Shown here one piece after another: positions 26,075 to 35,577 of a stretch of DNA of 64,000 nucleotides. The DNA comes from Aquimarina sp. U1-2 (lineage in GTDB: Bacteria; Bacteroidota; Bacteroidia; Flavobacteriales; Flavobacteriaceae). The DNA is taken from assembly GCF_017897595.1 (NCBI RefSeq), contig NZ_JAGKIK010000007.1, positions 124,001 through 188,000 on the forward strand, read 5' to 3'. Both the position numbers and the translations under genes were made by a program. Under the pieces are notes generated by a model. That model saw only the letters and a list, made by a program, of their open reading frames with translations. It ran no database searches and was not told the DNA's origin. Within the stretch, counting starts at the first letter, position 1. Each line of letters starts with the position of its first letter.

Positions 26075-28537
26075 ATGTTAAGGTTTTATATAGTAGCTGT
26101 ACTCCTGCCTATACTTTCTATTTACGCTCAACAAACTGACAATTTTCAGAAAAATCGTATTACCGTATCGGGACTAGTACTAGATCAAGATACAAACAGT
26201 CCTCTTGAATATGCAACGGTTTCATTTTACAGTCCTGAGCAGCAAAAAATTGTTACAGGGGGAATCACAGATCAAAATGGCAGGTTCAAAATAGAAGTTC
26301 ATGCTGGTATTTACGATGTGAATGTTGAGTTTATCTCATTTACAACAAAAACTTTACCCGGATTAACGTTATCTAAAGACACCAATTTGGGCACTCTAAA
26401 ACTTGCTCTGGATACTGAAACACTAGACGATGTTGTGGTTATTGCCGAGAAAACTACAGTCGAAATCAAACTAGACAAGAAAATTTATAATGTTGGTAAA
26501 GATCTTACAGTAAGTGGCGGTACGGTAAGCGATGTTTTAGATAATGTACCATCGGTATCAGTAGATGTTGAAGGCAATGTGGCGCTACGCGGAAATGATA
26601 ACGTCACCATACTGATCAATGGTAAACCCTCGGGACTTGTAGGCTTAAATAGTACCGAAGCTTTGCGTCAATTACCGGCAGAATCAATTGAAAAAGTTGA
26701 AGTTATCACTTCCCCATCTGCGCGATATGATGCTGAAGGTACAGCCGGTATTTTAAATATTATTTTAAGAAGAAGTAAATTACTAGGGTTAAATGGTGCC
26801 ATCACATTAAATAGCGGGTATCCTACAACCGCCGGAACATCAGGTAATTTAAATTACAGAACAGGAGATTTTAACTTTTTTACTACTTCGGGTTATACCT
26901 ATAGAGAAGTTCCGGGAAATTCATTTACTGAAACTAGATTTTTCAATATCGCCTCTGACGGTACAGACAACCCGGATTCTTTTCTTACCGAAAAAAGAAA
27001 CTTCGACAGGGTCCAAAAAGGAATCAATGTCAACCTGGGGGTCGAATGGTATATCAATGATAGTTCGTCGTTAACCTCTTCAATTTTATATCGATCGAGA
27101 GATAATGAACGTAATACCACAAATCTAATAACAGAACCGGATAGTAATGGAAACATTTTGAGTCAGAACCTACGTTTTGATCCCGAAGTTGAAGACGATC
27201 TTACCAAACAATATGCACTCAACTATGTAAAAAATTTCAACGACAGCGGGCACACATTATCTTTTGATTTTCAAGTAGAAGAAAGCACAGAAGATGAACG
27301 TTCTAGAATCACTCAAGAAAATATCACTACTGTAGAGCTAGTGAACACTTTAGAGCTTCAAGATCGTATTCTTTTACAAGCTGATTATGTGCTCCCTATT
27401 GGAGAAAAATCTCAATTCGAATTGGGATATAGAGGAAACTTTAACGATTTAAACACTGATTTTTTAGTTCAGTTTGATACGAATGGTTCTGTAATTACTG
27501 ATACGAATTTATCTAATAATTTGATTTTTAAAGAACGAATCAATGCAGCCTATACCCAATGGGGGAGCAAATTAGGAAAATTATCGTATTTACTTGGGCT
27601 TAGAATAGAAGACACCAAAATAACAATCGATCAACGAACGAGCAGTGACTTCAATAGAAAAGAGTACACCGATGTGTTCCCTACAATAAACCTTGGCTAT
27701 AAATTAACAGAAAAACAAAGTCTTACATTAGGCTATAACAGAAGAATCAGGCGACCACGCTCTCGTTTTATTAATCCTTTTCCTTCACGATCAAGTGCGA
27801 CAAACTTATTTCAAGGAAATGCCGACCTAGATCCTAGCTACTCTAATGTATTTGACTTGGGGTATCTAAATCGAATAGGTAAACTGACGGTTAACTCTTC
27901 TATATATTACAACAGATCTACTCAAATATTCACCTTTATTACTGAAGACACAGGAGATACTGTAATTATAGGGGCCGATGAAAATAATTCTGGCACTGAA
28001 GTACCTGTACTTCGTAGAACCCCGGTAAACCTAACGAGTTCTGATCGATTTGGTTTTGAATTTACCTTAACTTACAATCCCAATAAAAAATGGAGGCTTA
28101 ATGGGAACTTCAATGCTTTTCAGAATACTATAAGAGGTGAAAATAATGGAGAATCTTTAGACAATACGAATGTGAGCTGGTTCGCAAGGTTAAATAACAA
28201 ATATATATTACCCGGGAAAGTCGACTGGCAAACCAGTATTTTTTACAGGGGACCCAATGAAGACGCCCAAAATAGAAATGAAGGTATTTTCAGTATGACG
28301 CTGGCTTTGAGTAAAGACCTATTCAAAGAAAAAGCATCATTAACGTTTAATGTAAATGACGTTTTTAACTCCAGAAAACGAATAAGTACAGCAACTACTC
28401 CTACATTTATTTCAGATAGTGAATTTCAATGGAGAGAACGAAGTTTCAATATATCATTCACGTACAGATTTAATCAAAAAAAGAAAAGAAGTGGCACACA
28501 AAGAAACTATAATGGGAATGATGAGTTTGAAGGGTAA
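26075..28537 (+). CDS. TonB-dependent outer-membrane receptor
   Basis: About 820 residues, read from ATG 26075, which begins the signal peptide MLRFYIVAVLLPILSIYAQ; a TTG 12 codons upstream is in frame but would mask it. After the signal come a carboxypeptidase-regulatory-like domain (about 28-110), a plug domain (about 135-235, with NVTILINGKPSGL and SARYDAEGTAGILNIILR) and an outer-membrane beta-barrel of the OMP_b-brl_3 type to the end. Such proteins import large substrates or bind peptides using TonB-ExbBD. There is no SusD partner next to it, so it is not a polysaccharide utilisation locus. The ligand is unknown. Confidence 0.9.
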   Translation: MLRFYIVAVLLPILSIYAQQTDNFQKNRITVSGLVLDQDTNSPLEYATVSFYSPEQQKIVTGGITDQNGRFKIEVHAGIYDVNVEFISFTTKTLPGLTLSKDTNLGTLKLALDTETLDDVVVIAEKTTVEIKLDKKIYNVGKDLTVSGGTVSDVLDNVPSVSVDVEGNVALRGNDNVTILINGKPSGLVGLNSTEALRQLPAESIEKVEVITSPSARYDAEGTAGILNIILRRSKLLGLNGAITLNSGYPTTAGTSGNLNYRTGDFNFFTTSGYTYREVPGNSFTETRFFNIASDGTDNPDSFLTEKRNFDRVQKGINVNLGVEWYINDSSSLTSSILYRSRDNERNTTNLITEPDSNGNILSQNLRFDPEVEDDLTKQYALNYVKNFNDSGHTLSFDFQVEESTEDERSRITQENITTVELVNTLELQDRILLQADYVLPIGEKSQFELGYRGNFNDLNTDFLVQFDTNGSVITDTNLSNNLIFKERINAAYTQWGSKLGKLSYLLGLRIEDTKITIDQRTSSDFNRKEYTDVFPTINLGYKLTEKQSLTLGYNRRIRRPRSRFINPFPSRSSATNLFQGNADLDPSYSNVFDLGYLNRIGKLTVNSSIYYNRSTQIFTFITEDTGDTVIIGADENNSGTEVPVLRRTPVNLTSSDRFGFEFTLTYNPNKKWRLNGNFNAFQNTIRGENNGESLDNTNVSWFARLNNKYILPGKVDWQTSIFYRGPNEDAQNRNEGIFSMTLALSKDLFKEKASLTFNVNDVFNSRKRISTATTPTFISDSEFQWRERSFNISFTYRFNQKKKRSGTQRNYNGNDEFEG

Positions 28538-28548
28538 CCTTCAGAAAA

Positions 28549-28725
28549 TTATGCTTCTTCTCTTGCTTTGCGTTTAGCTTCTCTTCTCAATTTAAAATTT
28601 TCAAGATTTGCCCCTATGATCCAGTAAGGAACAACAAAAGTTAACAAGAAAATCATTAACCAAAAACCTATCGTCAAAATGGTTAAAAAAGCTAAAAATC
28701 CAAGGTACTGATCGAATTCGAACAT
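28549..28725 (-). CDS. 58-aa membrane protein with basic tail
   Basis: A complete ATG-to-TAA frame on the minus strand, 11 nt beyond the end of the convergent TonB receptor gene. Residues about 8-38 form one long or two short membrane helices (LAFLTILTIGFWLMIFLL, then VVPYWIIG). The rest is a charged tail (LRREAKRKAREEA). This membrane-plus-charged-tail layout is common in small conserved flavobacterial proteins of unknown function. I could not link it to a named family. Confidence 0.65.
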   Translation of the reverse strand: MFEFDQYLGFLAFLTILTIGFWLMIFLLTFVVPYWIIGANLENFKLRREAKRKAREEA

Positions 28726-28874
28726 AATACTGTTTATATTTTCAATTTCAGCAAAGATAATAAGTCTTACGTAGATGTCATAGCATAAAATACATTTATT
28801 TATACGATCAATTTACAGTCTTAAAAGCTGAGCAAAAAATAGGAGTAATATTCAAAAATAGCCCTGTAAATGCT

Positions 28875-28882
28875 TAAATTTG
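28875..28882 (+). promoter_or_regulatory. Bacteroidota -7 box (TAAATTTG) before fumC
   Basis: An exact TAnnTTTG match 29 nt before the fumC ATG at 28912. No clear -33 TTG. It argues against the longer in-frame start at 28870, which would overlap the box. Confidence 0.42.
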
Positions 28883-28911
28883 CGTTTTCAAAAAAACAAA
28901 TCATCTCAGTA

Positions 28912-30309
28912 ATGAATTATAGAATAGAGAAAGATACGATGGGTGAGGTAAAAGTACCTGCCGATAAGTTATGGGGGGCACAAACCGAACGTTCAAGAAA
29001 TAATTTCAAAATAGGTGCTCCGGCCTCTATGCCACTAGAAATTGTTTATGGTTTTGCTTATCTCAAAAAGGCTGCTGCGTATACCAATTGTGAATTGGGA
29101 GCATTACCTATCGAAAAAAGAGATCTTATAGCACAAGTATGTGACGAGATTTTAGAAGGAAAACACGATGATCAATTTCCGTTAGTCATATGGCAAACTG
29201 GTTCGGGCACTCAAAGCAATATGAATGTTAATGAAGTGATCGCAAACCGGGCGCATCAATTAGCAGGTAATACGATCGGCGAAGGAGAAAAAACTTTACA
29301 ACCTAATGACGATGTAAACAAATCTCAATCTTCTAATGACACCTTTCCTACTGGGATGCATATTGCAGCTTATAAGAAAATTGTAGAGGTAACTATTCCT
29401 GGTATAACTCAACTTAGAGATACGTTAAAGAAAAAGTCTGAAGAGTTCAAGAATGTTGTAAAAATCGGACGTACTCATTTTATGGATGCTACCCCGCTAA
29501 CTATAGGACAAGAATTATCGGGTTATGTGTCTCAATTAGATCACGGTCTTAAAGCGCTAGAAAACACGTTACCTCATTTAACAGAACTAGCGTTAGGGGG
29601 TACTGCTGTTGGAACCGGATTAAATGCTCCAAAAGGGTATGCGAAACGAGTTTCAGAATTTATTGCCCAGTTTACTAGTTTACCCTTTATAACGGCCGAA
29701 AATAAATTTGAAGCGCTGGCAGCACACGATGCTTTTGTTGAGACTCATGGCGCACTTAAGCAGTTAGCCGTATCTCTTAATAAAATTGGAAATGATATTC
29801 GTATGCTAGCCTCGGGACCAAGAAGCGGAATAGGGGAATTAATTATTCCGGCAAACGAACCTGGTAGTTCGATCATGCCAGGAAAAGTAAACCCTACACA
29901 ATGTGAAGCCTTAACTATGGTATGCGCTCAAGTGATGGGGAACGATGTGGCTATTGCTGTGGGAGGAATGCAAGGACATTTTGAATTGAATGTCTTTAAA
30001 CCAGTAATGGCAGCCAATCTTTTACAAAGTGCGCAACTTATTGGTGATGCTTGCGTATCATTTGATGAACATTGTGCAACAGGTATTGAACCAAATCATA
30101 GTAGGATTACTGAATTGTTGAATAACTCATTAATGCTGGTAACAGCACTTAATACTAAAATAGGATACTACAAAGCTGCCGAAATCGCGAATACTGCTCA
30201 TAAAAACGGAACTACACTTAAGCAAGAAGCCATTGCTCTAGGATATGTTAATGAAGCAGAGTTTGAAGAATGGGTAAAACCAGAGGATATGGTCGGTGCA
30301 TTAAAATAA
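28912..30309 (+). CDS. fumC: Class II fumarate hydratase
   Basis: 465 residues from ATG 28912 ([19 protein letters not shown], the standard N-terminus). It interconverts fumarate and malate in the TCA cycle as a homotetramer without an iron-sulfur cluster. Signatures are [12 protein letters not shown] (about 98-109), [10 protein letters not shown] (about 186-195) with the catalytic-site His, and the family motif [11 protein letters not shown] (318-328). Full length. A strong terminator lies about 90 bp downstream. Confidence 0.97.
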   Translation: MNYRIEKDTMGEVKVPADKLWGAQTERSRNNFKIGAPASMPLEIVYGFAYLKKAAAYTNCELGALPIEKRDLIAQVCDEILEGKHDDQFPLVIWQTGSGTQSNMNVNEVIANRAHQLAGNTIGEGEKTLQPNDDVNKSQSSNDTFPTGMHIAAYKKIVEVTIPGITQLRDTLKKKSEEFKNVVKIGRTHFMDATPLTIGQELSGYVSQLDHGLKALENTLPHLTELALGGTAVGTGLNAPKGYAKRVSEFIAQFTSLPFITAENKFEALAAHDAFVETHGALKQLAVSLNKIGNDIRMLASGPRSGIGELIIPANEPGSSIMPGKVNPTQCEALTMVCAQVMGNDVAIAVGGMQGHFELNVFKPVMAANLLQSAQLIGDACVSFDEHCATGIEPNHSRITELLNNSLMLVTALNTKIGYYKAAEIANTAHKNGTTLKQEAIALGYVNEAEFEEWVKPEDMVGALK

Positions 30310-30401
30310 TAGCAGCTGAAATCTTTACAATGAGAGAAAGGAAGATTGAACGAGTATATCAGCGTAAAAATTAGATCAATTTAGCAGTACAATAAAACGA
30401 T

Positions 30402-30434
30402 AAAAATCCGCATTCATCTAAATGCGGATTTTTT
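30402..30434 (+). terminator. Terminator after fumC
   Basis: A perfect 13-bp stem AAAAATCCGCATT / AATGCGGATTTTT with a 6-nt loop and T-run on both strands. Confidence 0.85.
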
Positions 30435-31100
30435 ACTTTCTCTTACTTTGATCATCTCCCCGAATTGTAAATATTTTGTCCCCCAACAAGAATATTTCAA
30501 TTACTATCTATTTATTACCGAACTACTTAATTTTTGGTAGTACGCGCATAAATTCTTGCATAAATCTAAAGGTAATTCGAAAGAATTTCATCTGTTTATA
30601 TTTTTTGTTTTTTTAGTTGTCAAACCTGCCTGTCTAGCAGCTGGTAGGCGGGTGGAATAGCCATTAAATCATACCAGTGGGTATCATCCTTATTTTTATG
30701 GCTTTTTCATATTATATTGTGTAAAAGTATTGTATACGATATAAATTTTATAGTTGACATTTTTCAGTACGCTCTCAAACTTCAAAATCGTGTGATAGAA
30801 CGTGCTTTCTATGTATCGCTTTATCTGTGGATAGCGAAACTACTTGCTTTCGGAAGCTCTTTTACAAATTTTAAAATAAAGCTGAAGTTAATCCCTAATA
30901 CATTCATGATTTTTGTGTTTAATTTAATTTCTAAATAAGTTCGTATTGATTCTGATACAAATGTAATCTGATTAGGTATATGACGCAATGGGGAAAAAGA
31001 CCCTTATTTACAGGTAATCTCCCCTTCGTGGTTCAAATAGATCGTATTCAAAGCTGGAAAACACATGATTATGCTCATGATATAAAGAACAGTAGATAGA
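30435..31100. other. Long gene-poor region after fumC
   Basis: About 665 bp with no gene I can support. A plus-strand frame at 30717-30938 (73 codons) has no motif, no start context and an AT-driven composition. Around 30623-30655 there is a CCTGCCTG...GGCGGGTGG segment like the CCTGCCCGCC / GGCAGGCGGG hairpin in the repeat at 33136-33399. Probably decayed repeat debris. Confidence 0.5.
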
Positions 31101-31280
31101 GTTGAACTCGATGTATGTATTAGAATTTCATTATGAGGTTTGAAAATGCCACAACAAAGTATTGCTTTGAGCGAGATGTAGCATTGGAAGTATTTTCTAA
31201 GTTTCAGTAGAGCAGTTTAACCTGAGTTGAAAGGCTATGATAAACTTAAAAATATAACGTAAGTTTGATTCTGAATCTGA
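31101..31280 (+). repeat. AACCCG-type repeat element, decayed copy A
   Basis: Roughly 75-80% similar by eye to the first ~165 bp of the element at 33136-33399 (shared blocks TTAGAATTTC, TTGAAAATGCCAC, GCGAGATGTAGC, TTTTCTAAGTTTC). The left end is degraded and the right inverted end is missing. It lies 4 bp beyond the stop of the minus-strand Cys/Met enzyme. Confidence 0.7.
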
Positions 31281-31284
31281 ACCA

Positions 31285-32535
31285 TTACACCTTTGCAAGT
31301 GCTTGCTCCAGATCCCAGACCAAATCATCTGGATGCTCGACACCTATAGATAGTCGTACCAATTGATCGGTTATATTCATTTTTTTACACTGTTCGGGAT
31401 CTACCCCGGCATGAGTCATACTTTTAGGGTGCTCTGCAAGGCTTTCTGTGCTCCCCAAACTTACTGCTAATTTCATTAACCTAAGATGATTTAAAAAGGT
31501 AAAAGCTTCTTTCTCGCCTCCTTCAATATCAAAAGACACCATAGCACCCGGAGCTGTACATTGTTTCTTGTAAATTGAGAAAGCTTTGCTATTTTCTTTT
31601 AGTAAACCCAGGTAATAAACGTGCTTTACCTTTGGGTGCCGATTAAGAAAATTAGCTACTATTTGCGCATTACTAGTTTGTTGATCCATTCGTACCTTTA
31701 ACGTTTCGAGACTTCGAAGCATTAACCAGGCAGTATGCGGACTTACCATGTTTCCCAAAAAGGTTCGTAATGTTTTGACTCTTAACATCAATTCTGCAGC
31801 ACCTAGTACTGCACCCGCAATCAAATCACTATGTCCCCCGATATATTTGGTGGCAGAATACAACACCAAATCTGCACCACATTGTAAAGGGTGTTGCCAT
31901 AATGGCCCCATATACGTATTATCGACAGCGACTAGTGTTTTTTTATCTTTGGTACTAAATTGCCTGGCAATCTCGACAAACATCTGAATGTCTACAATAT
32001 CATTGGTTGGATTTGCCGGAGTTTCCAAATATATCATTGCAAGCTGGTCTGCCTTACCAGAGTTCGTAATCATTCTGGTAATATCATCGATGTCTTGGTT
32101 AGGCATAATCCCCAATGTATGCACCCCAATTTTACTCAGAAAATGATGAATAAAATGATCTGTACCACCATACAAAGGATTACTGTACACTAGTAAATCC
32201 CCTGGTTTCAAAAATTCTAATAGCACAGTACTTATGGCAGACATACCACTTTCAAAAACAGCACAATCTTCAGACGTATCCCAAAGGCAAAGTCTGTTTT
32301 CTAGAATCTCTAAGTTAGGATTATTGATTCGGCTATAAATTAAACCTAGTTCTTCTTTAGGAGACTTTTCTCGTAAGCCGTATGCTAACTCAAAAAAAGC
32401 TTTTCCCTCTTCAGCAGTTTGAAATACGAAGGTTGAAGTTTGAAAAATTGGGCATTTTACTGCTCCTTCAGATAACTCAGGCTTATAACCATATGTCATC
32501 ATTAAACTCTCGGGGTTAAAATCATGTTTTTCCAT
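31285..32535 (-). CDS. Cys/Met metabolism PLP enzyme (cystathionine gamma-synthase / methionine gamma-lyase family)
   Basis: A 416-residue fold-type I PLP enzyme. Seen are the SRINNPNLEILENRL segment (about 68-82), ESGMSAIST, the LETPANPTNDI motif (about 170) and the PLP lysine in YSATKYIGGHSD (Lys230). Near the C-terminus it has SLGSTESLAEHP and VRLSIGVEHPDDL. The family includes gamma-synthases, gamma-lyases and O-acetylhomoserine sulfhydrylases, which motifs alone do not separate. The divergent Lrp/AsnC gene suggests amino-acid-responsive control, as for methionine gamma-lyase genes, so a catabolic lyase is a good candidate. Confidence 0.85.
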   Translation of the reverse strand: MEKHDFNPESLMMTYGYKPELSEGAVKCPIFQTSTFVFQTAEEGKAFFELAYGLREKSPKEELGLIYSRINNPNLEILENRLCLWDTSEDCAVFESGMSAISTVLLEFLKPGDLLVYSNPLYGGTDHFIHHFLSKIGVHTLGIMPNQDIDDITRMITNSGKADQLAMIYLETPANPTNDIVDIQMFVEIARQFSTKDKKTLVAVDNTYMGPLWQHPLQCGADLVLYSATKYIGGHSDLIAGAVLGAAELMLRVKTLRTFLGNMVSPHTAWLMLRSLETLKVRMDQQTSNAQIVANFLNRHPKVKHVYYLGLLKENSKAFSIYKKQCTAPGAMVSFDIEGGEKEAFTFLNHLRLMKLAVSLGSTESLAEHPKSMTHAGVDPEQCKKMNITDQLVRLSIGVEHPDDLVWDLEQALAKV

Positions 32536-32553
32536 AGCTAAAATTACATCATA

Positions 32554-32629
32554 TAGAATTAAAAACTAAGTATTACCATATATTTAGAATAAAATCATAA
32601 AAATTATATATTTTTAGAATATAATTCTA
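32554..32629. promoter_or_regulatory. Phased TAGAAT sites in the Lrp divergent region
   Basis: Three same-strand TAGAAT sites start at 32554, 32585 and 32615, spaced 31 and 30 bp (about three helical turns). The last is part of a perfect palindrome TAGAAT-ATA-ATTCTA (32615-32629). The sites lie in the 132-bp AT-rich space between the PLP enzyme and the Lrp/AsnC gene. Lrp-family octamers bind such phased arrays, so these are candidate operators for self-control and for the enzyme gene. Confidence 0.5.
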
Positions 32630-32667
32630 TAGTGAATAAAAAAAATTGTAATTAGCAGAAAAATTTT

Positions 32668-33123
32668 ATGGATTCAATTGATAAGAACATCCTTCTTTTA
32701 CTACAAAAAGATGGTAAAATAACAATGAAAGAGATAGCAGAACGATTACATCTTACTACTACTCCTATTTTTGAAAGAGTTAAAAAATTAGAAAAAGACG
32801 GATATATTGATTCATATAAAGCTATTGTAAATAGAAAAAAAATAGGTTTGCAGTTGTTGGCTTTTTGCAATATCACCTTAAACTTACATCAAAAGGATTT
32901 TATTAAAAACTTTGAAAAGGATATTCACCAATTTCCTGAGGTGGTAGAATGCTATCATGTTGCGGGTATGTTCGATTATTTAGTCAAAATTTATGTAAAG
33001 GATATGCAACACTATCAAGACTTTCTTTCAAATAAATTAGCTTCTCTAGAGAATATTTCAAAGGTTCAAAGCTCTTTTGTAATGACTGAAGTTAAGGGTT
33101 TTTCTTACTTACCTATTCCATAA
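32668..33123 (+). CDS. Lrp/AsnC-family transcriptional regulator
   Basis: 151 residues. An N-terminal winged helix-turn-helix (about 1-60: DSIDKNILLLLQKDGKITMKE opening, then LTTTPIFERVKKLEKDGYI) is followed by the RAM ligand-binding/oligomerisation domain (about 65-145), with VVECYHVAGMFDYLVKIYV. Such proteins form octamers on DNA and sense amino acids. Divergent arrangement with the PLP enzyme at 31285-32535 makes that gene its likely target. Confidence 0.93.
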   Translation: MDSIDKNILLLLQKDGKITMKEIAERLHLTTTPIFERVKKLEKDGYIDSYKAIVNRKKIGLQLLAFCNITLNLHQKDFIKNFEKDIHQFPEVVECYHVAGMFDYLVKIYVKDMQHYQDFLSNKLASLENISKVQSSFVMTEVKGFSYLPIP

Positions 33124-33135
33124 TACAGAAAATAG

Positions 33136-33399
33136 TTTAACCCGCTTTATACGTTAGAATTTCGTTATGAGGGTTGAAAATGCCACGATAAAGCATTGCT
33201 TTGGGCGAGATGTAGCGTTTGGAAGTGTTTTCTAAGTTTCGGAATAGTAGTTTATCCTGAACGTAGTCGAAGGGCTACGGTGAAACTCAAAAACACAACG
33301 TAGTGCTTGGTTTTGCAGCTGATTAAAGCCGTAATACCTGCCCGCCTTTTCTAAATAAAATGGCAGGCGGGGATTTTCTAATGCATAAAGCGGGTTTAA
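33136..33399. mobile_element. AACCCG-type repeat element, copy B (264 bp)
   Basis: Inverted ends TTTAACCCGCTTTATacgTTAGAA and TTCTAATgcATAAAGCGGGTTTAA. Inside are a shared block with copies A and C (TTCGTTATGAGGGTTGAAA) and a CCTGCCCGCC...GGCAGGCGGG hairpin near the right end. No transposase. It starts 13 bp after the Lrp gene stop. Its size and structure suggest a MITE or composite REP element. Confidence 0.78.
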
Positions 33400-33507
33400 G
33401 TTCCTCGTAGCTGCGCGTTTTTTAAATGGTTTACTTTTTAAATTGAATGAGATCATATCTGTAAACGAACTAAAATATATTTAACTGTTAATTGTAAGTA
33501 ACTGTTT

Positions 33508-34113
33508 ATGAATTTTTATCGTTTTCAGTTTGTTTTTGTGTTATCAATTATTTTTACAACCACAACCATAGCACAACAAAGAAATTATGAAAATCCATGG
33601 ATCTTAGGCGTAGGTGTTAACCTTATTAACGATTCTGCACAAAGCGTTGGTGATTTATTTGATTTTAAATCAAACTATCACTTTCAAACACCAATTTCGC
33701 TTTCTTTAGAAAAAAGGTTTAGAAATGACTTTGGACTAGAAGGTCGTTTTAATTTTAATCGTCAGTTAGAAGGAAAACAGGTCAATAGCACGACTTTGGA
33801 TCAGGATGTATCTGTAATCGCTTTGGATGGTCATCTTAAGTATTACATAAGTAATCTTTGGCTCAATCCTCGAAGAGCGATTTACGAAGGGTATCTAGCC
33901 GCTGGCCCCGGAATGACATTTTTTGATTCTGAAGACGTGATTTCATTTAATTTGGGGGCAGGAATCAATTGGTTCTTATCCGAACAAACACGTTTCAACA
34001 TGCAGGCGGTGTTTAAAAAAGGAATATCAGGAAATCCAGTAAATAGTTATATTCAATTCAATTTTGGATTTATATTTCGACTCAGTTCATCCAGATTGTG
34101 TTCGTGTATCTAA
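33508..34113 (+). CDS. Outer-membrane beta-barrel protein (OmpA N-terminal type)
   Basis: 201 residues with a signal peptide ending ...TTTTIAQQ. The mature protein has alternating amphipathic strands: a WILGVGVNLINDSAQ opening, LSLEKRFRNDFGLEGRFNF, and a final strand FNFGFIFRLSS. This fits an 8-stranded barrel like the N-terminal part of Bacteroidota OmpA-family proteins, but with no peptidoglycan-binding C-terminal domain. Function unknown; probably structural. Confidence 0.75.
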   Translation: MNFYRFQFVFVLSIIFTTTTIAQQRNYENPWILGVGVNLINDSAQSVGDLFDFKSNYHFQTPISLSLEKRFRNDFGLEGRFNFNRQLEGKQVNSTTLDQDVSVIALDGHLKYYISNLWLNPRRAIYEGYLAAGPGMTFFDSEDVISFNLGAGINWFLSEQTRFNMQAVFKKGISGNPVNSYIQFNFGFIFRLSSSRLCSCI

Positions 34114-34205
34114 ATGCACTACACCCTCTTCATTATTCCTACCACGCATAGGAATGCCATTTTGAACAACTACAAATACCCAAGTTTCTACTTGATATTT
34201 TTATT

Positions 34206-35516
34206 CTATTTTTGAACGCTATTCGGTCTAATGGTAAACCAAAGAACTAAAACGAGTATACATAAAAAAATGACTGCTCCAATTTTAAAAACCAGGACTC
34301 CGATACTTTCAAACAAAATACCACCTAGTACAAGTCCGAATATACTGGCAAAACTCCCCATACTATTGCCATATCCTTGTATAGTTCCCTGCAGCTGATG
34401 TGTACCTGTTTTTGATAGTAGCGATAAAAAACTTGGCCACATTAAACCATTTCCTAAGGATAGCAATGTAATGGCAATATACATAACCATAATATTAGGT
34501 ATCGACAACAAATAAAAGCTAAGCGACAATAAAAGTGTACCAACAGTAATAAATGTCATACTAGGTATCGATCCTGAGAGCTTGGATAGTAATGGTCCCT
34601 GAACTAAAATCATGATTAAACTCGAATATGCTAAAAAAACACCTAGTTCTACAGAAGACCATTGCAATAGTGTTGATGCATAAATTGGTAATCCTGCGTA
34701 AAACAGACTAAATCCTAAAAATGTAAGAAAATATATAGTATACAACAGAGGTATATGATCAAGTCGAAGTATATCCAAAAATGTCTTCGAATTGGAATCC
34801 TCTGGGTCTTCACCCGTATAGCATTCTTTATGCTCTACTTGAAAAAACCTTCTAAATGATCTTAGACCTAATTTTCCGGTATCGACGACACAAGGATTAC
34901 TTTCTGGTAATTTTGTCAAAATAACTACAATAGCAATAAGTGATATGATTGCAGCCAGAATAATTGGTAGCATTTCACCTAAAAAAGTCGATGCCAATAA
35001 ACCTGCAACTGCGGGACCCAATACAAACCCCAGACTAGTAGAAGCACCCATCATTCCGAAATTCTTATCACGATCATCATCAGTAGAGACATCAGACAAA
35101 TACGCATTAGCTACCGAAATGTTTCCGCCAGTAAAACCATCAAAAATTCGAGCAACAAAAATCAATAGTAAAGGTAAGGTCATAATATAAGTCCCGGTAA
35201 ATTGAGAACTGGAAGACCATACCACTAGTTCGGGTAACATAAAAGCCAATAAAAATAAAGACCAAGCAATAAAAGTTCCTACTTGGCTTACTATCAAGAC
35301 TTTTTTGCGCCCTACTCGATCAGATAATTTTCCTAAAATTGGTGCTCCAATAAGTTGAAAAAAAGGATACATTGCTCCCAAAATACCATACACAAATCCA
35401 TTCCCTCCTAAATCTGTAACTATAAATATCAAGATCGGGATAACGATACTGTATCCCAAAATACCTATAAAATTTACTAGTAAAATAGGAAATATCGTCT
35501 TGTTTAAAAATTGCAT
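34206..35516 (-). CDS. MFS transporter (drug-efflux/TCR-like)
   Basis: A 436-residue inner-membrane protein with about 12 hydrophobic helices. It has the MFS motif A GKLSDRVGRKKVLI between helices 2 and 3 and a central hydrophilic loop of about 50 residues (around 215-265). The ARIFDGFTGGNISVANAYLSD segment in helix 4/5 resembles tetracycline-efflux-like antiporters. The substrate cannot be predicted. It is a single gene, 61 bp from holA on the same strand. Confidence 0.85.
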   Translation of the reverse strand: MQFLNKTIFPILLVNFIGILGYSIVIPILIFIVTDLGGNGFVYGILGAMYPFFQLIGAPILGKLSDRVGRKKVLIVSQVGTFIAWSLFLLAFMLPELVVWSSSSQFTGTYIMTLPLLLIFVARIFDGFTGGNISVANAYLSDVSTDDDRDKNFGMMGASTSLGFVLGPAVAGLLASTFLGEMLPIILAAIISLIAIVVILTKLPESNPCVVDTGKLGLRSFRRFFQVEHKECYTGEDPEDSNSKTFLDILRLDHIPLLYTIYFLTFLGFSLFYAGLPIYASTLLQWSSVELGVFLAYSSLIMILVQGPLLSKLSGSIPSMTFITVGTLLLSLSFYLLSIPNIMVMYIAITLLSLGNGLMWPSFLSLLSKTGTHQLQGTIQGYGNSMGSFASIFGLVLGGILFESIGVLVFKIGAVIFLCILVLVLWFTIRPNSVQK

Positions 35517-35577
35517 CCTCTAAAATAGAATTGTTCGACTGGAAATAATGTTAAACTATTGCTAATAAAACATGAAG

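Noticed and set aside
26075-28537. Polysaccharide utilisation locus
   Set aside because: The TonB receptor has no SusD-like partner or carbohydrate-active enzymes beside it.
30717-30938. 73-codon plus-strand frame after fumC
   Set aside because: AT-driven composition without motif or promoter; it lies in a gene-poor repeat-like stretch.
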